This document shows, piece after piece, positions 8,701 to 15,444 of a DNA stretch of 35,354 bases (within the stretch, counting starts at the first letter, position 1; each line of letters starts with the position of its first letter). The notes under the pieces were generated by a model. The model made no database searches. It was given only the letters and a program-made list of their open reading frames with translations, and was not told the origin of the DNA. This stretch comes from Shewanella sp. (GTDB lineage Bacteria; Pseudomonadota; Gammaproteobacteria; Enterobacterales; Shewanellaceae): the NCBI RefSeq assembly GCF_013214165.1, contig NZ_JABSSM010000043.1, positions 1-35,354 on the forward strand, read 5' to 3'. The position numbers were made by a program, and so were the translations under genes.

Positions 8701-11063
8701 AAGTCACCTTAGACTTTTTCGACAATGCCAAAGATATGGTGTTAATTCATTACTCGGATAATTACACTAACTCGGCCAATTACGATGCCATTACTGTTAC
8801 TCGTCAAACTGACCTGTACAAAAAGGTGCTCGAGCAAGATGAGGGCGGGATAACCGAAGAGTTTAATGCCTTTAATGGCGAGTGGCTGCTGAAGATGATC
8901 ACCGCCAATGCTAACGAGCGTAAAGAAAAGAAGGGCATTATAGGCGCGTACAAATTCGTAAACTGCTTACTATCTCAATCTGATATTATTTGGGTACCGC
9001 TATCGGTCGCTGAGATGATACGTGTGACCGGCAATATCGGCCTTAAGATGTCAGACAGCGACTTTTCACGTAATGTCCAAGGCTACAAGTCTGGTCATAT
9101 TTCAGATGATGTACTGTTTGTTGGTTTTAAAGACAAGCAAATGTACGTGCTGCCACTAGAAGTTAAAACAGGTATTAAACAGACTCACAATAAAGGGGTA
9201 CAGCAGGCTAAAGAGCTTAAGCGTTACCTGTGTGAAGACATACTTGGTCGCAATGACTTTGCTGGTATGTTGTACCGTGGCTTATTCATCCGCCAGGTAC
9301 TCATGCAGATAGACAAGTATGAGCTGTATAACCTCTATTCTGACACATATTTCGATGCATTCTTAGCAGAGCGAGAATGGTGGTTGCAAGGTGATTACGG
9401 TATTGCTGATTTAGCTGAGTATCCAGATGGTTTCATGTTGTCTCACGTAGAAAACGATACCTTCTTCGAAGCTGACTTTAATGAAGTCGATGATATCTTA
9501 AAAATTCAGCTGCCAATCAGCTATCTTAAACGACTAGTCAGCACGCCACTGCGTGAGTTGATGAATGATGTCCGTCCTGAGCAACTCTGTCATATACCTG
9601 AAAAGTATCTGCTCACACCAGAGAATTCGAGTGAAATTAGAAAAATAATCCCAACGAAAGTTGATGATATTGAGATCTGTTTACACGAGGAAAGTGTCGA
9701 AATACCAAGAGGTTCAGGACGTGCGATAGAGCTAAATGACTTGTTTCCTGAGAGACATGTAGTAAAGCCTGCTCTTAAGACTGACAAAATAGATGAAAGT
9801 GAAATTAGTGCTGATAAACATGTCGAGCTTGAAAAGGTTATTCCAGATACTACAGGCACTAGTAACAGTAAATTTAACAAGTCCTCCGAATCTATTGGGC
9901 AGAGCCCGATTGTTCAACGTGAGCAAAGTAATGAACCTATTAAAATCCTAGTGGGTCATGATGTCCGCGATAACGCCGAAGTGTATTGGGAACCGACAAA
10001 CACAGCCAAGTTTATGAATACTAACTCAGGCATTATCGGCACCATGGGTACCGGTAAAACTCAATGTACCAAATCAGTGGTGACTCAGTTATATCGTCAG
10101 CAAGACCGTAATGTCGATGGTAAGCCAATCGGCATTCTGATCTTCGATTACAAGTCCGACTATGTCGATGACAAGTTTTTAACGGCGACTAATGGTAAAA
10201 AGTTCAATCTACATAAACTGCCATACAATCCGCTTAGTCTGTTTGGTGATACACCCATGTTGCCAGTGCATACGGCACGTGGTTTCTCTGAAACCATGGG
10301 TAAGGCGTTTGGTTTAGGGCAAAAGCAGCAGCTGAAACTGCGTAAACTTATTGGTGAAGCATATGAATTGGCGGGAATCAAGAAGGGCGATCAAAGCACC
10401 TGGAGTAAACCTGCACCAACGATAACTGATATCTGGGTACTGTTTGAAGAGACTGAGCCTACTGAAGATTCGCTTTATGCTGCACTCGAAAGCTTATATG
10501 AGCTTGAGATCTTCGAAGACAATCATGAGAAGTGCACCAGTTTATATGAGCTGATCGATGGCATCACAGTTATTGAGCTTGCTGGATACCCCTCGGAGAT
10601 CCAAAACTTAGTCGTAGCTCTGACTATGGACTTGTTCTATTCGCAAATGCAAAAGCAAGGTAAACCAGAAGTGCAGGGCGACTTTAGACAAGTTACCAAG
10701 CTGTTGCTTGTCGATGAAGCCGATAACTTCATGTCGCAAAACTTCCCCAGTCTTCGTAAGGTACTAAAAGAGGGCCGCGAGTATGGTGTTGGTGTGATTC
10801 TGTCTACGCAAGATATCACTCACTTTAAGACCAGCGAGAATGATTACTCAACTTATATTTTAAGCTGGATTGTCCATCGTGTGTCTCAGCTTAAAAACCA
10901 GGACATCAAGTCTATCTTTAATAAGGATGATAAATCAGATCAAGATAACCTGATGAAGAGCATTCGTGAGCTTGATAAACACTACAGCTTGTATGTTGAT
11001 GGTGATAAGAAGGTGCAGAAGATCAAAGACAAGGCGTTTTGGGAGTTGCTCAATGAAGAATGA
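5778..11063 (+). CDS. dptH: Phosphorothioation-dependent restriction protein DptH, HerA/FtsK-like ATPase
   Basis: A very large protein of 1761 aa. The C-terminal third is a HerA/FtsK/VirD4-type ATPase: Walker A GTMGTGKT at about 1421-1428 and Walker B LLLVDEAD at about 1642-1649, followed by a sensor-like stretch (GVGVILSTQDITHF). Upstream, at about 1111-1130, is Asp1111, then 16 residues, then Glu1128-Val-Lys1130 (LPLEVKTG), the spacing of a PD-(D/E)XK nuclease core. Residues 210-320 contain a charged, coiled-coil-prone stretch. In the family DptH is the motor-like subunit of DptFGH, which attacks DNA lacking the sulfur mark. The gene overlaps dptG by 20 bases and the next small gene by 11. 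The nuclease reading is my inference from the motif and should be tested by structure prediction. Confidence 0.9.
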   Translation: MSLKQFNDFLAEQFLNWGQQALKAGFRYQFQSPDMDNSLKLFNSIVSKSDGSINVKGTELPVVQCGEARLLPVLHSEDSRKCAGFTENFISHLRDEVAGQFGELEGCALLVIHNSMLDTLINSAEDVAQPASIWHPEQIKHAMHDLIDDFNGTRKVSECLLEHRFNQIVDDGATMFGFEDLYNALLDGDLQFSELGLLNDPAILTWDGKPEQINKRLEENKRLYEELERITHHFPNELEDKLAEKDFGAKFVSKNFGGDDTERWKTELEFSACKQEQEANRKNLLELESESILQGELIAKNKAETKAGRRERHLILVLEDEQQDFGFELTFIGGKIERKQCSIMHNKTDLIEIANPVNSGGKRSRVTITGQYPDKATFFTFNLKREKTAERFKFKVLVIRSGDFNIDAFRNNFLIEPSSSAKKSSRITLQTEENSFVIGINGGQEGGKAVLGEIGQVFDNEATSEIDFEQIANESDELHFIVKGQDSFLTFNVEGAIATDSLTLPLILDKDRFTRLYQDSYLGTFNRSKNKVLLDNKEVSPKGRRLTLLQWEAEIVDNLLLTRRDESRTPLYLADIEATYPSLYVAYRALFYYYVQNRTLPSLCSWGPEYRVLAGQVVKQYNNAISAIGDDILLTPEQKQLISLGFATFSGQDYITPFHPLVIAYYLALAERVTQDDSHSFKTLPKVTLDRLNARGLLPFIYDPIHGFAFSQLEKENSFWLELVPQQDTSFSYVRKLVKDKVGEFKNAFTALFTAGPNATLLINSVNNKSNHEVFMGLVDFVKANKDKVCQIHVNLYDDKLVYSEFDRFAETASYDELKSLYELDKGAIREQADTIIDLLRTRLTYSKFENGKIDGKQAYSHLSFFRNNSKVEPRDVNVDKQLSGVVCHGLMAGEAAANKQGSYFTAFGLNNVDTSDYPHLQIAQKLGGLIKPALLSSEPTGNSKSMALVVSDNFRTLLERSYESSIWTTIIDPKVTLDFFDNAKDMVLIHYSDNYTNSANYDAITVTRQTDLYKKVLEQDEGGITEEFNAFNGEWLLKMITANANERKEKKGIIGAYKFVNCLLSQSDIIWVPLSVAEMIRVTGNIGLKMSDSDFSRNVQGYKSGHISDDVLFVGFKDKQMYVLPLEVKTGIKQTHNKGVQQAKELKRYLCEDILGRNDFAGMLYRGLFIRQVLMQIDKYELYNLYSDTYFDAFLAEREWWLQGDYGIADLAEYPDGFMLSHVENDTFFEADFNEVDDILKIQLPISYLKRLVSTPLRELMNDVRPEQLCHIPEKYLLTPENSSEIRKIIPTKVDDIEICLHEESVEIPRGSGRAIELNDLFPERHVVKPALKTDKIDESEISADKHVELEKVIPDTTGTSNSKFNKSSESIGQSPIVQREQSNEPIKILVGHDVRDNAEVYWEPTNTAKFMNTNSGIIGTMGTGKTQCTKSVVTQLYRQQDRNVDGKPIGILIFDYKSDYVDDKFLTATNGKKFNLHKLPYNPLSLFGDTPMLPVHTARGFSETMGKAFGLGQKQQLKLRKLIGEAYELAGIKKGDQSTWSKPAPTITDIWVLFEETEPTEDSLYAALESLYELEIFEDNHEKCTSLYELIDGITVIELAGYPSEIQNLVVALTMDLFYSQMQKQGKPEVQGDFRQVTKLLLVDEADNFMSQNFPSLRKVLKEGREYGVGVILSTQDITHFKTSENDYSTYILSWIVHRVSQLKNQDIKSIFNKDDKSDQDNLMKSIRELDKHYSLYVDGDKKVQKIKDKAFWELLNEE

Positions 11064-11403
11064 TGATACAACTGTTGTTAAACCAAAGATGCTGAGCAGA
11101 AAGTCACCTGAAGTTATTGAGTATATTCAGATGGTCGAAAAATCTAAAGTTGATGCGGAAGTTGTAACTTTACGTGAGTGGTACGATTCGACTGAAAACC
11201 ATGGACAAGAGATACTTGAATATATGGTTGAATTTAAACAACTTGGGCGCCTTGGTAAGGAGTTACATAAACGTGGTGTAAATCGGGTGACGGAGCGCTT
11301 TGGTGATAATGTGCGTACACTTGTTGAAGCTACTTATCAAAGAGGGCTTCTAGATATAGTCGCGCCATTGTGTGCTTTAGCATGTGTTTTAAATAAGAAT
11401 TAA
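11053..11403 (+). CDS. Small hypothetical protein coupled to dptH
   Basis: A 116-aa protein whose ATG at 11053 lies inside the end of dptH, with an 11-base overlap. An upstream in-frame start at 10966 would lie deeper in dptH and lacks support. The sequence is soluble-looking, mainly helical and basic in the middle (GRLGKELHKRGVNRVTERFG), and ends in a short hydrophobic helix (LLDIVAPLCALACVL). I do not recognise a family. Tight coupling suggests it is the fourth product of the restriction operon; it might be a structural subunit or a regulator. I cannot show that it corresponds to the DndI of other operons. Confidence 0.7.
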   Translation: MKNDDTTVVKPKMLSRKSPEVIEYIQMVEKSKVDAEVVTLREWYDSTENHGQEILEYMVEFKQLGRLGKELHKRGVNRVTERFGDNVRTLVEATYQRGLLDIVAPLCALACVLNKN

Positions 11404-11642
11404 GTCAATACCAATATTTTGTGATTGTTAATATTCAAATATATGTAGTTTTTTCTGAAAATATAAATTTTAAGATTTCTAACTGTAAGGTTAGATAAGT
11501 CCCGAGTCGGCAAGCAGGCTTGGATCCAATCAATCATTTCGACTCCTTGTTAAAGGCCTTGAAGTGGTTGCTTAAATTTCCCGTCATACTCAAGTTGGTA
11601 TAGCTACCGCTTAGAGGCACGGTTCAGAAAAGGGGTATTAAA
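11404..11642. other. Intergenic gap after the dpt operon
   Basis: About 240 bases, AT-rich at first, with no gene. No clear terminator is seen behind the dpt operon. AAGGGG at about 11630-11636 is the ribosome binding site of the next small gene. The stretch near 11500-11530 (CGAGTCGGCAAGCAGGCTT) vaguely resembles a decayed intergenic repeat, but I would not insist on it. Confidence 0.4.
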
Positions 11643-11900
11643 ATGCCTAGCAAAACAAGTAAAAGTAAATCGACATCTAAGCTAATTATCGGTGCATTCA
11701 TTGGCATGATAAGTTTAAGTGTTATGGTTAAAGCTGAATTTCAGGTGGATATTGGATTTCGTATTGAAACACAGAATAATCTGGTTTCAAAAACGAGCAC
11801 ACCTCAGGTCACGAATGAACAAAACATTGTTCAGAACTATAGTTTTTGGGCCAAAACAAGCGCTAGCTCTGAGCTAGAAATGGAAAAAGAATCCCAGTAA
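11643..11900 (+). CDS. Small predicted secreted or membrane-anchored peptide
   Basis: An 85-aa product. Residues 1-13 are rich in Lys, Ser and Thr; residues 14-30 form one hydrophobic segment (LIIGAFIGMISLSVMVK) ending in a possible signal peptidase site after VKA. The rest is polar and Ser/Thr/Gln-rich with no cysteine. It has an AAGGGG seven bases ahead of the ATG and its own strong terminator, so it looks like a real monocistronic gene. I recognise no family. It could be an exported peptide or a membrane-acting accessory of the surrounding defence genes; neither can be shown here. Confidence 0.55.
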   Translation: MPSKTSKSKSTSKLIIGAFIGMISLSVMVKAEFQVDIGFRIETQNNLVSKTSTPQVTNEQNIVQNYSFWAKTSASSELEMEKESQ

Positions 11901-11924
11901 ACTGATTTTCTAAGCTGTAAATTC

Positions 11925-11954
11925 ATAGGAGGAGTACATACTCCTCCTATTTTT
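11925..11954 (+). terminator. Intrinsic terminator after the small peptide gene
   Basis: Stem ATAGGAGGAG / CTCCTCCTAT with a six-base loop that can itself pair, followed by TTTT. It ends transcription of the 85-aa gene and separates the dpt region from the trio that starts at 12031. Confidence 0.8.
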
Positions 11955-12020
11955 GAAACCGAATATCGCTTTCAAATAACCATCGTAAGATCGTTAATGG
12001 CGGCAATTGCCCCCAACTAT

Positions 12021-12025
12021 AAGGA
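12021..12025 (+). promoter_or_regulatory. Ribosome binding site choosing the AIPR start
   Basis: AAGGA lies five bases before ATG 12031. The in-frame TTG at 12007 has no such site, so the protein is taken to start at 12031. Confidence 0.6.
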
Positions 12026-12030
12026 TTAAA

Positions 12031-13242
12031 ATGAAGCCACTAAAATTTAAAATTATATGTGATGATTACCGAGTACTGCAAATACCAAATTCAAACGGCC
12101 ATAAAGCCAAGCTTGGTACAATGTTTGTCAAAGTTGAAGCTTTACCTGAAGCATTAAAAGAATGGACTTCAGTGAACCCTAGAAACCCTAAATTCTCTAA
12201 AAAAGAAAAACTATCAGGTCAAGTCGCGCGCTCTATCGTAAAAACCCTGGAAGAAGAACCAGAAAAATTCGCGCTTAAAAATTTGGGGATTTATTTATTA
12301 GTTGATACGGCTGAATCAAAACGGATAAGCGGAGATAGGCACGAAATTGACATTACATTATCAGATATTGATAGTCATGGAATTGTAAATGGTGGTCATA
12401 CGTTTCAAGCCATCCGGCAAGTTGTTGAACAAAATACATATGAAGGCTCTGCTTTTGTTCGCTTGCACCTATATCAAAATATACCAGAAGAGCAGATTGT
12501 AGATTTGGCAGAAGGATTAAATAAAAATCTACAGGTTGACCAAGCCAGCTTAAAGAACTTAATCAATAAATTTGAGCCAATTAAAAAAGCTATGTTAGGC
12601 CTGAAAGGTGAGAATGAAATAGCTTACTCTGATGGGGAACCTGGTTCTGTTGATATACTCGACGTATTACATATTTTGAGTGTATTCGATTTAAAACAAT
12701 ATCCAGGAAAGGATAAAAACCCCAATGATATTTTTGGTAGTAAGCAGAAAATCCTCAGCCGGTACTGTTCAGATATCGACAATATAGATACTTCATCATT
12801 TAAAATTTTGCTTCCAAAAATGCATGAGATATTAATACTCTCTGATGAAATACAAAAAGAGTGTGCAAAAATAACTAGCTATTACAAAATAAAAAATACA
12901 GAAGAATCAAATCGTGTGGGTTCAGTAGATCATAAAAGAGAAGCCGTTTTTTCTGATGGTGTGATTGGTGGATTAATACCGCAGGGGTGGTTGTATCCTA
13001 TGCTCTCGGCATTTAGAGCTAATGTCTGCACAGAATCGTGGAAAAAAGGAGAATTTAATTGGTTAATTGAACCAAGCATTCTTTTACCCGAAGTAATTAA
13101 AGAAATGGTTGAAATTATAACCACAGCTCACAAAGAACAAAAAAGTAAACCTGGTGAAGTTGGACGTAAGCCAACAGCATATCAATTATGTTACTTCACT
13201 ATTTTTATGCATCTTGTTATGTCGGGTCATATTGGTAAATAA
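12031..13242 (+). CDS. AIPR-family (abortive phage infection) protein
   Basis: A 403-aa protein. Residues 116-128 read HGIVNGGHTFQAI, the hallmark loop of AIPR proteins (an abortive-infection phage-resistance family), and residues 161-177 (EGLNKNLQVDQASLKNL) match the following conserved Asn/Gln segment. The same order, a (D/N)G(Q/G)H loop then an L-N segment, is seen in DndB and other DGQHR proteins, so a shared ParB-like fold is likely (inference). AIPR members are linked to phage resistance, but the mechanism is not settled. It is the first gene of an AT-rich trio: the GIY-YIG gene starts 31 bases after its stop codon. Codon use is AT-richer than that of the dpt and dnd genes, which suggests separate acquisition. 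Confidence 0.72.
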   Translation: MKPLKFKIICDDYRVLQIPNSNGHKAKLGTMFVKVEALPEALKEWTSVNPRNPKFSKKEKLSGQVARSIVKTLEEEPEKFALKNLGIYLLVDTAESKRISGDRHEIDITLSDIDSHGIVNGGHTFQAIRQVVEQNTYEGSAFVRLHLYQNIPEEQIVDLAEGLNKNLQVDQASLKNLINKFEPIKKAMLGLKGENEIAYSDGEPGSVDILDVLHILSVFDLKQYPGKDKNPNDIFGSKQKILSRYCSDIDNIDTSSFKILLPKMHEILILSDEIQKECAKITSYYKIKNTEESNRVGSVDHKREAVFSDGVIGGLIPQGWLYPMLSAFRANVCTESWKKGEFNWLIEPSILLPEVIKEMVEIITTAHKEQKSKPGEVGRKPTAYQLCYFTIFMHLVMSGHIGK

Positions 13243-13273
13243 TTATAAAACATTTATACACTTTAGGCTGAAA

Positions 13274-13807
13274 ATGAATATTTTGGATGAATTAGATGCA
13301 GATATTGAAAATGAAACTCTAGATGAAAAAAGGTTAGGTAGATTAAATCGATATAGGAATAACTTTGTGTTATGCCCTACAAACTTTAAGTTTGAGAGGG
13401 AGCTTCCTGATCTCACTTGGCGAACTTTCAAACATTGCGAACAAGATCATGAGCTACCTGATGAACAAGGTGTATATATGATATCAATATGTATCGATAG
13501 CCAAAAACTACCTACGAACTCTTACGTATTATACGTCGGTAAAGCAGGAGACTTAGGTACTAATAACACTATTAAAAAGAGATATAGAAATTATGTTAAC
13601 TTTTCCGGTTACAAAAATAGGCCGAGAGTAAAGAGAATGTTGGAACTATGGAGTGGCCATTTAAATTATAGTTATGCTCGTGTACCTGCAAATTCTTCGA
13701 CAGGAGATATTGAAGAAACTTTAACTACAATATTTGTGCCTCCTTATAACACTGCTGATTTTAGTGCGGAGTTGAAAGATTTACTTAAAGGTTTAAATAT
13801 TTTATGA
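13274..13807 (+). CDS. GIY-YIG nuclease-like protein
   Basis: A 177-aa protein from ATG 13274; an in-frame ATG at 13154 would overlap the AIPR gene by about 90 bases and is less likely. The GIY-YIG core is clear: GVY at 66-68, YVG at 87-89 in VLYVGKAGDL, Arg104 in KKRYRNY, Glu147/148 in DIEETL and Asn159 in PPYN, all in the right order and spacing for catalysis. The first 60 residues are acidic and predicted helical and have no counterpart I recognise. GIY-YIG enzymes cut DNA and include restriction and repair nucleases. The next gene starts inside its stop codon (ATGA), so the products are made together. It is a plausible effector of the trio, with target choice by its two partners (inference). 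Confidence 0.72.
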   Translation: MNILDELDADIENETLDEKRLGRLNRYRNNFVLCPTNFKFERELPDLTWRTFKHCEQDHELPDEQGVYMISICIDSQKLPTNSYVLYVGKAGDLGTNNTIKKRYRNYVNFSGYKNRPRVKRMLELWSGHLNYSYARVPANSSTGDIEETLTTIFVPPYNTADFSAELKDLLKGLNIL

Positions 13808-14925
13808 ATAAAAAATTTTTTATGCCTTGCCTGCGTGGTACATTTGGCAACTGGGTTACATATACGTGTTCTATGAAATTGAAGGATATTGCTGAATTAG
13901 TTAAATTTGCTACAGAACTGCATCAAAGTGAGCGTTTATCTGAAATGATTCAGCGAGAACTCAATGATACAAGAGCTGAAGAGATTGCTACTTATTTAAC
14001 TAGTCGAGAAGACCGGTTTTTCAGCTCATTAGTTGTAGCTGTTTATGATGGAGAACCAACTTGGCACGATATTGGAGGTTTAAGGCCAAATAAAGAAAAG
14101 TTAAGTGAAGTAGAAATGCCTGATTATGCTGCAGAAACATTAGGTTTTTTAAGTATAACTAGAGAAGAGAAAATGTTCGCTTTGGATGGTCAGCACCGTT
14201 TAGCTGGGATAATTAAAGCGATTAAAAATAAACCATCATTAGCAGATGATTTATTGAGTGTAATTATCGTTGCTCATAAGAATTCAGATGAAGGAATAAA
14301 AAGGTCAAGAAGGTTATTTACTTCACTTAATAAAGAAGCTCAACCAGTAAATAAAGAGACTAAAATTGCACTGGATGAAGATGATGAATGTGCAGTTGTG
14401 ACTCGTTATCTAGTTGAGAAAACTGATTTTATCTCAAGTAAATCAGTATCATACTCAATAGGCTCATTAAGAGATAAAAGTAGTTTTACTACAATTGGGA
14501 ATATATTTGATTGTAGTGATAAACTGTATAAATTTTATAATAAAACAGATTTAGTTAAAACTAGTTTTTTTGATTTTTGCGTGGAATTTTATGCCGAAAC
14601 ATTTAATTCTTGCAAAGAACTAAACGTTTATCAAGAGCATTTAACGTCTCCAAATAGATTGAAGTATCTTGAAAAATACAGAAATTCTAGTAATGGTGGT
14701 CATCTTTTATTTAGACCAATTGGTTGGCATCTATATACGGAATCATTTATTCAGCTAATAGAAAAAGAATATAGTGTTACTGCTGCTGTTAAAAAACTGA
14801 ATGCTAAAGATTTGAAATTGGAAGGTGAAATTATAGGCAATGCTTTATGGTCTGTTAAAGCCAAAAAGATAATGTCACCTTCAGCTAAAAAGTGGAAAAG
14901 TACAATAAAAAAGCTAACCACTTAA
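13804..14925 (+). CDS. DGQHR-domain protein, second DndB-like protein
   Basis: A 373-aa protein. The DGQHR motif is at residues 128-132 (FALDGQHRLAGI). It is preceded by family-typical segments (MPCLRGTFGNW near the start; RFFSSLVVAVYDGEPTW at about 71-87) and followed by the Leu-Asn segment LFTSLNKEAQPVN. The first 23 residues belong to the family pattern, so the start at 13804 is right. It is distinct from the dndB at 19220 in length and surroundings. DGQHR proteins are common in phosphorothioation clusters, where DndB acts as a regulator. Here the gene overlaps the GIY-YIG stop by four bases, so it may guide that nuclease rather than regulate dnd (inference). One 60-base stretch I counted (14461-14520) is 28% G+C, against 40% in one from dptH. 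Confidence 0.78.
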   Translation: MNKKFFMPCLRGTFGNWVTYTCSMKLKDIAELVKFATELHQSERLSEMIQRELNDTRAEEIATYLTSREDRFFSSLVVAVYDGEPTWHDIGGLRPNKEKLSEVEMPDYAAETLGFLSITREEKMFALDGQHRLAGIIKAIKNKPSLADDLLSVIIVAHKNSDEGIKRSRRLFTSLNKEAQPVNKETKIALDEDDECAVVTRYLVEKTDFISSKSVSYSIGSLRDKSSFTTIGNIFDCSDKLYKFYNKTDLVKTSFFDFCVEFYAETFNSCKELNVYQEHLTSPNRLKYLEKYRNSSNGGHLLFRPIGWHLYTESFIQLIEKEYSVTAAVKKLNAKDLKLEGEIIGNALWSVKAKKIMSPSAKKWKSTIKKLTT

Positions 14926-15030
14926 CATTTCTTAGTTAAAGACTAACTGTCAGTTGATAGTTCTTAAATGTAATTAAATTAATATTCCAACATTCGACCA
15001 GTCTTTTAACAGAAAATATATACGTGATAG

Positions 15031-15062
15031 CTCTGACAGTACCACTTTAAGAACTGTCAGAG
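15031..15062 (-). terminator. Hairpin between the convergent trio and dnd operon
   Basis: A perfect 10-bp inverted repeat, CTCTGACAGT / ACTGTCAGAG, with a 12-base loop, lies between the stop of the DGQHR gene and that of dndE. Neither side has a strong T-run, so it could be a bidirectional terminator of weak form or a binding site. A further AACTGTCAG occurs near 14945, so the half-site is present three times in this gap. Confidence 0.5.
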
Positions 15063-15072
15063 TCAGAAGAAC

Positions 15073-15444
15073 TTATTTTGTTGCTATAGCATTTGAAAAT
15101 TCATTTATGTGTTTATGGTTTCTAATTCCAGCAATTCCATCTTCTACATGCGCAGCCCAGGCTGACATCAATGAGCGACCTTCTAAACCTGGGTATTTAA
15201 GTTTAAGTAGCTGTTCACTCACCAACTGCGTGTCACCCATCCAGGTGACTTTATCTAATACTAAATTGCCATCTAGTTTGCGTTCAGTCTCTATAGGTTC
15301 TGCAGGTATGTAGGTGAAACCAGATTCAATTGACCTAAATAATGCAATTCGAGATGACACGTTTGGGGCAATCCCCGTGTACTGTTTTAGCTTTTTTAGA
15401 TTATCTTCCGTTTGTTTGGTTAGATTCATGCGATTAGGTAGCAT
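15073..15444 (-). CDS. dndE: DNA phosphorothioation protein DndE
   Basis: A 123-aa protein of normal DndE length and pattern (NLTKQTEDNLKKLKQYTGI, then PNVSSRIALFRSIESG). DndE binds DNA, with preference for nicked duplex in studied examples, and is needed for sulfur insertion with DndC and DndD. Its start codon shares one base with the dndD stop (TAATG), which supports the start at 15444; an internal Met five residues on is possible. It is the last gene of dndBCDE and converges on the trio. Confidence 0.9.
   Translation of the reverse strand: MLPNRMNLTKQTEDNLKKLKQYTGIAPNVSSRIALFRSIESGFTYIPAEPIETERKLDGNLVLDKVTWMGDTQLVSEQLLKLKYPGLEGRSLMSAWAAHVEDGIAGIRNHKHINEFSNAIATK

Noticed and set aside
5867..10819. 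Several minus-strand open frames of 60 to 145 codons opposite dptH
   Set aside because: Ser-, Leu- and Cys-rich translations typical of the antisense of a real gene; dptH has a continuous family-consistent frame.
12007..12030. TTG start for the AIPR protein
   Set aside because: No ribosome binding site; AAGGA is correctly placed for ATG 12031.
13154..13273. Extra 40 N-terminal residues for the GIY-YIG protein
   Set aside because: They would lie mostly inside the AIPR gene in another frame and read as antisense-like, hydrophobic sequence; ATG 13274 is a better start.
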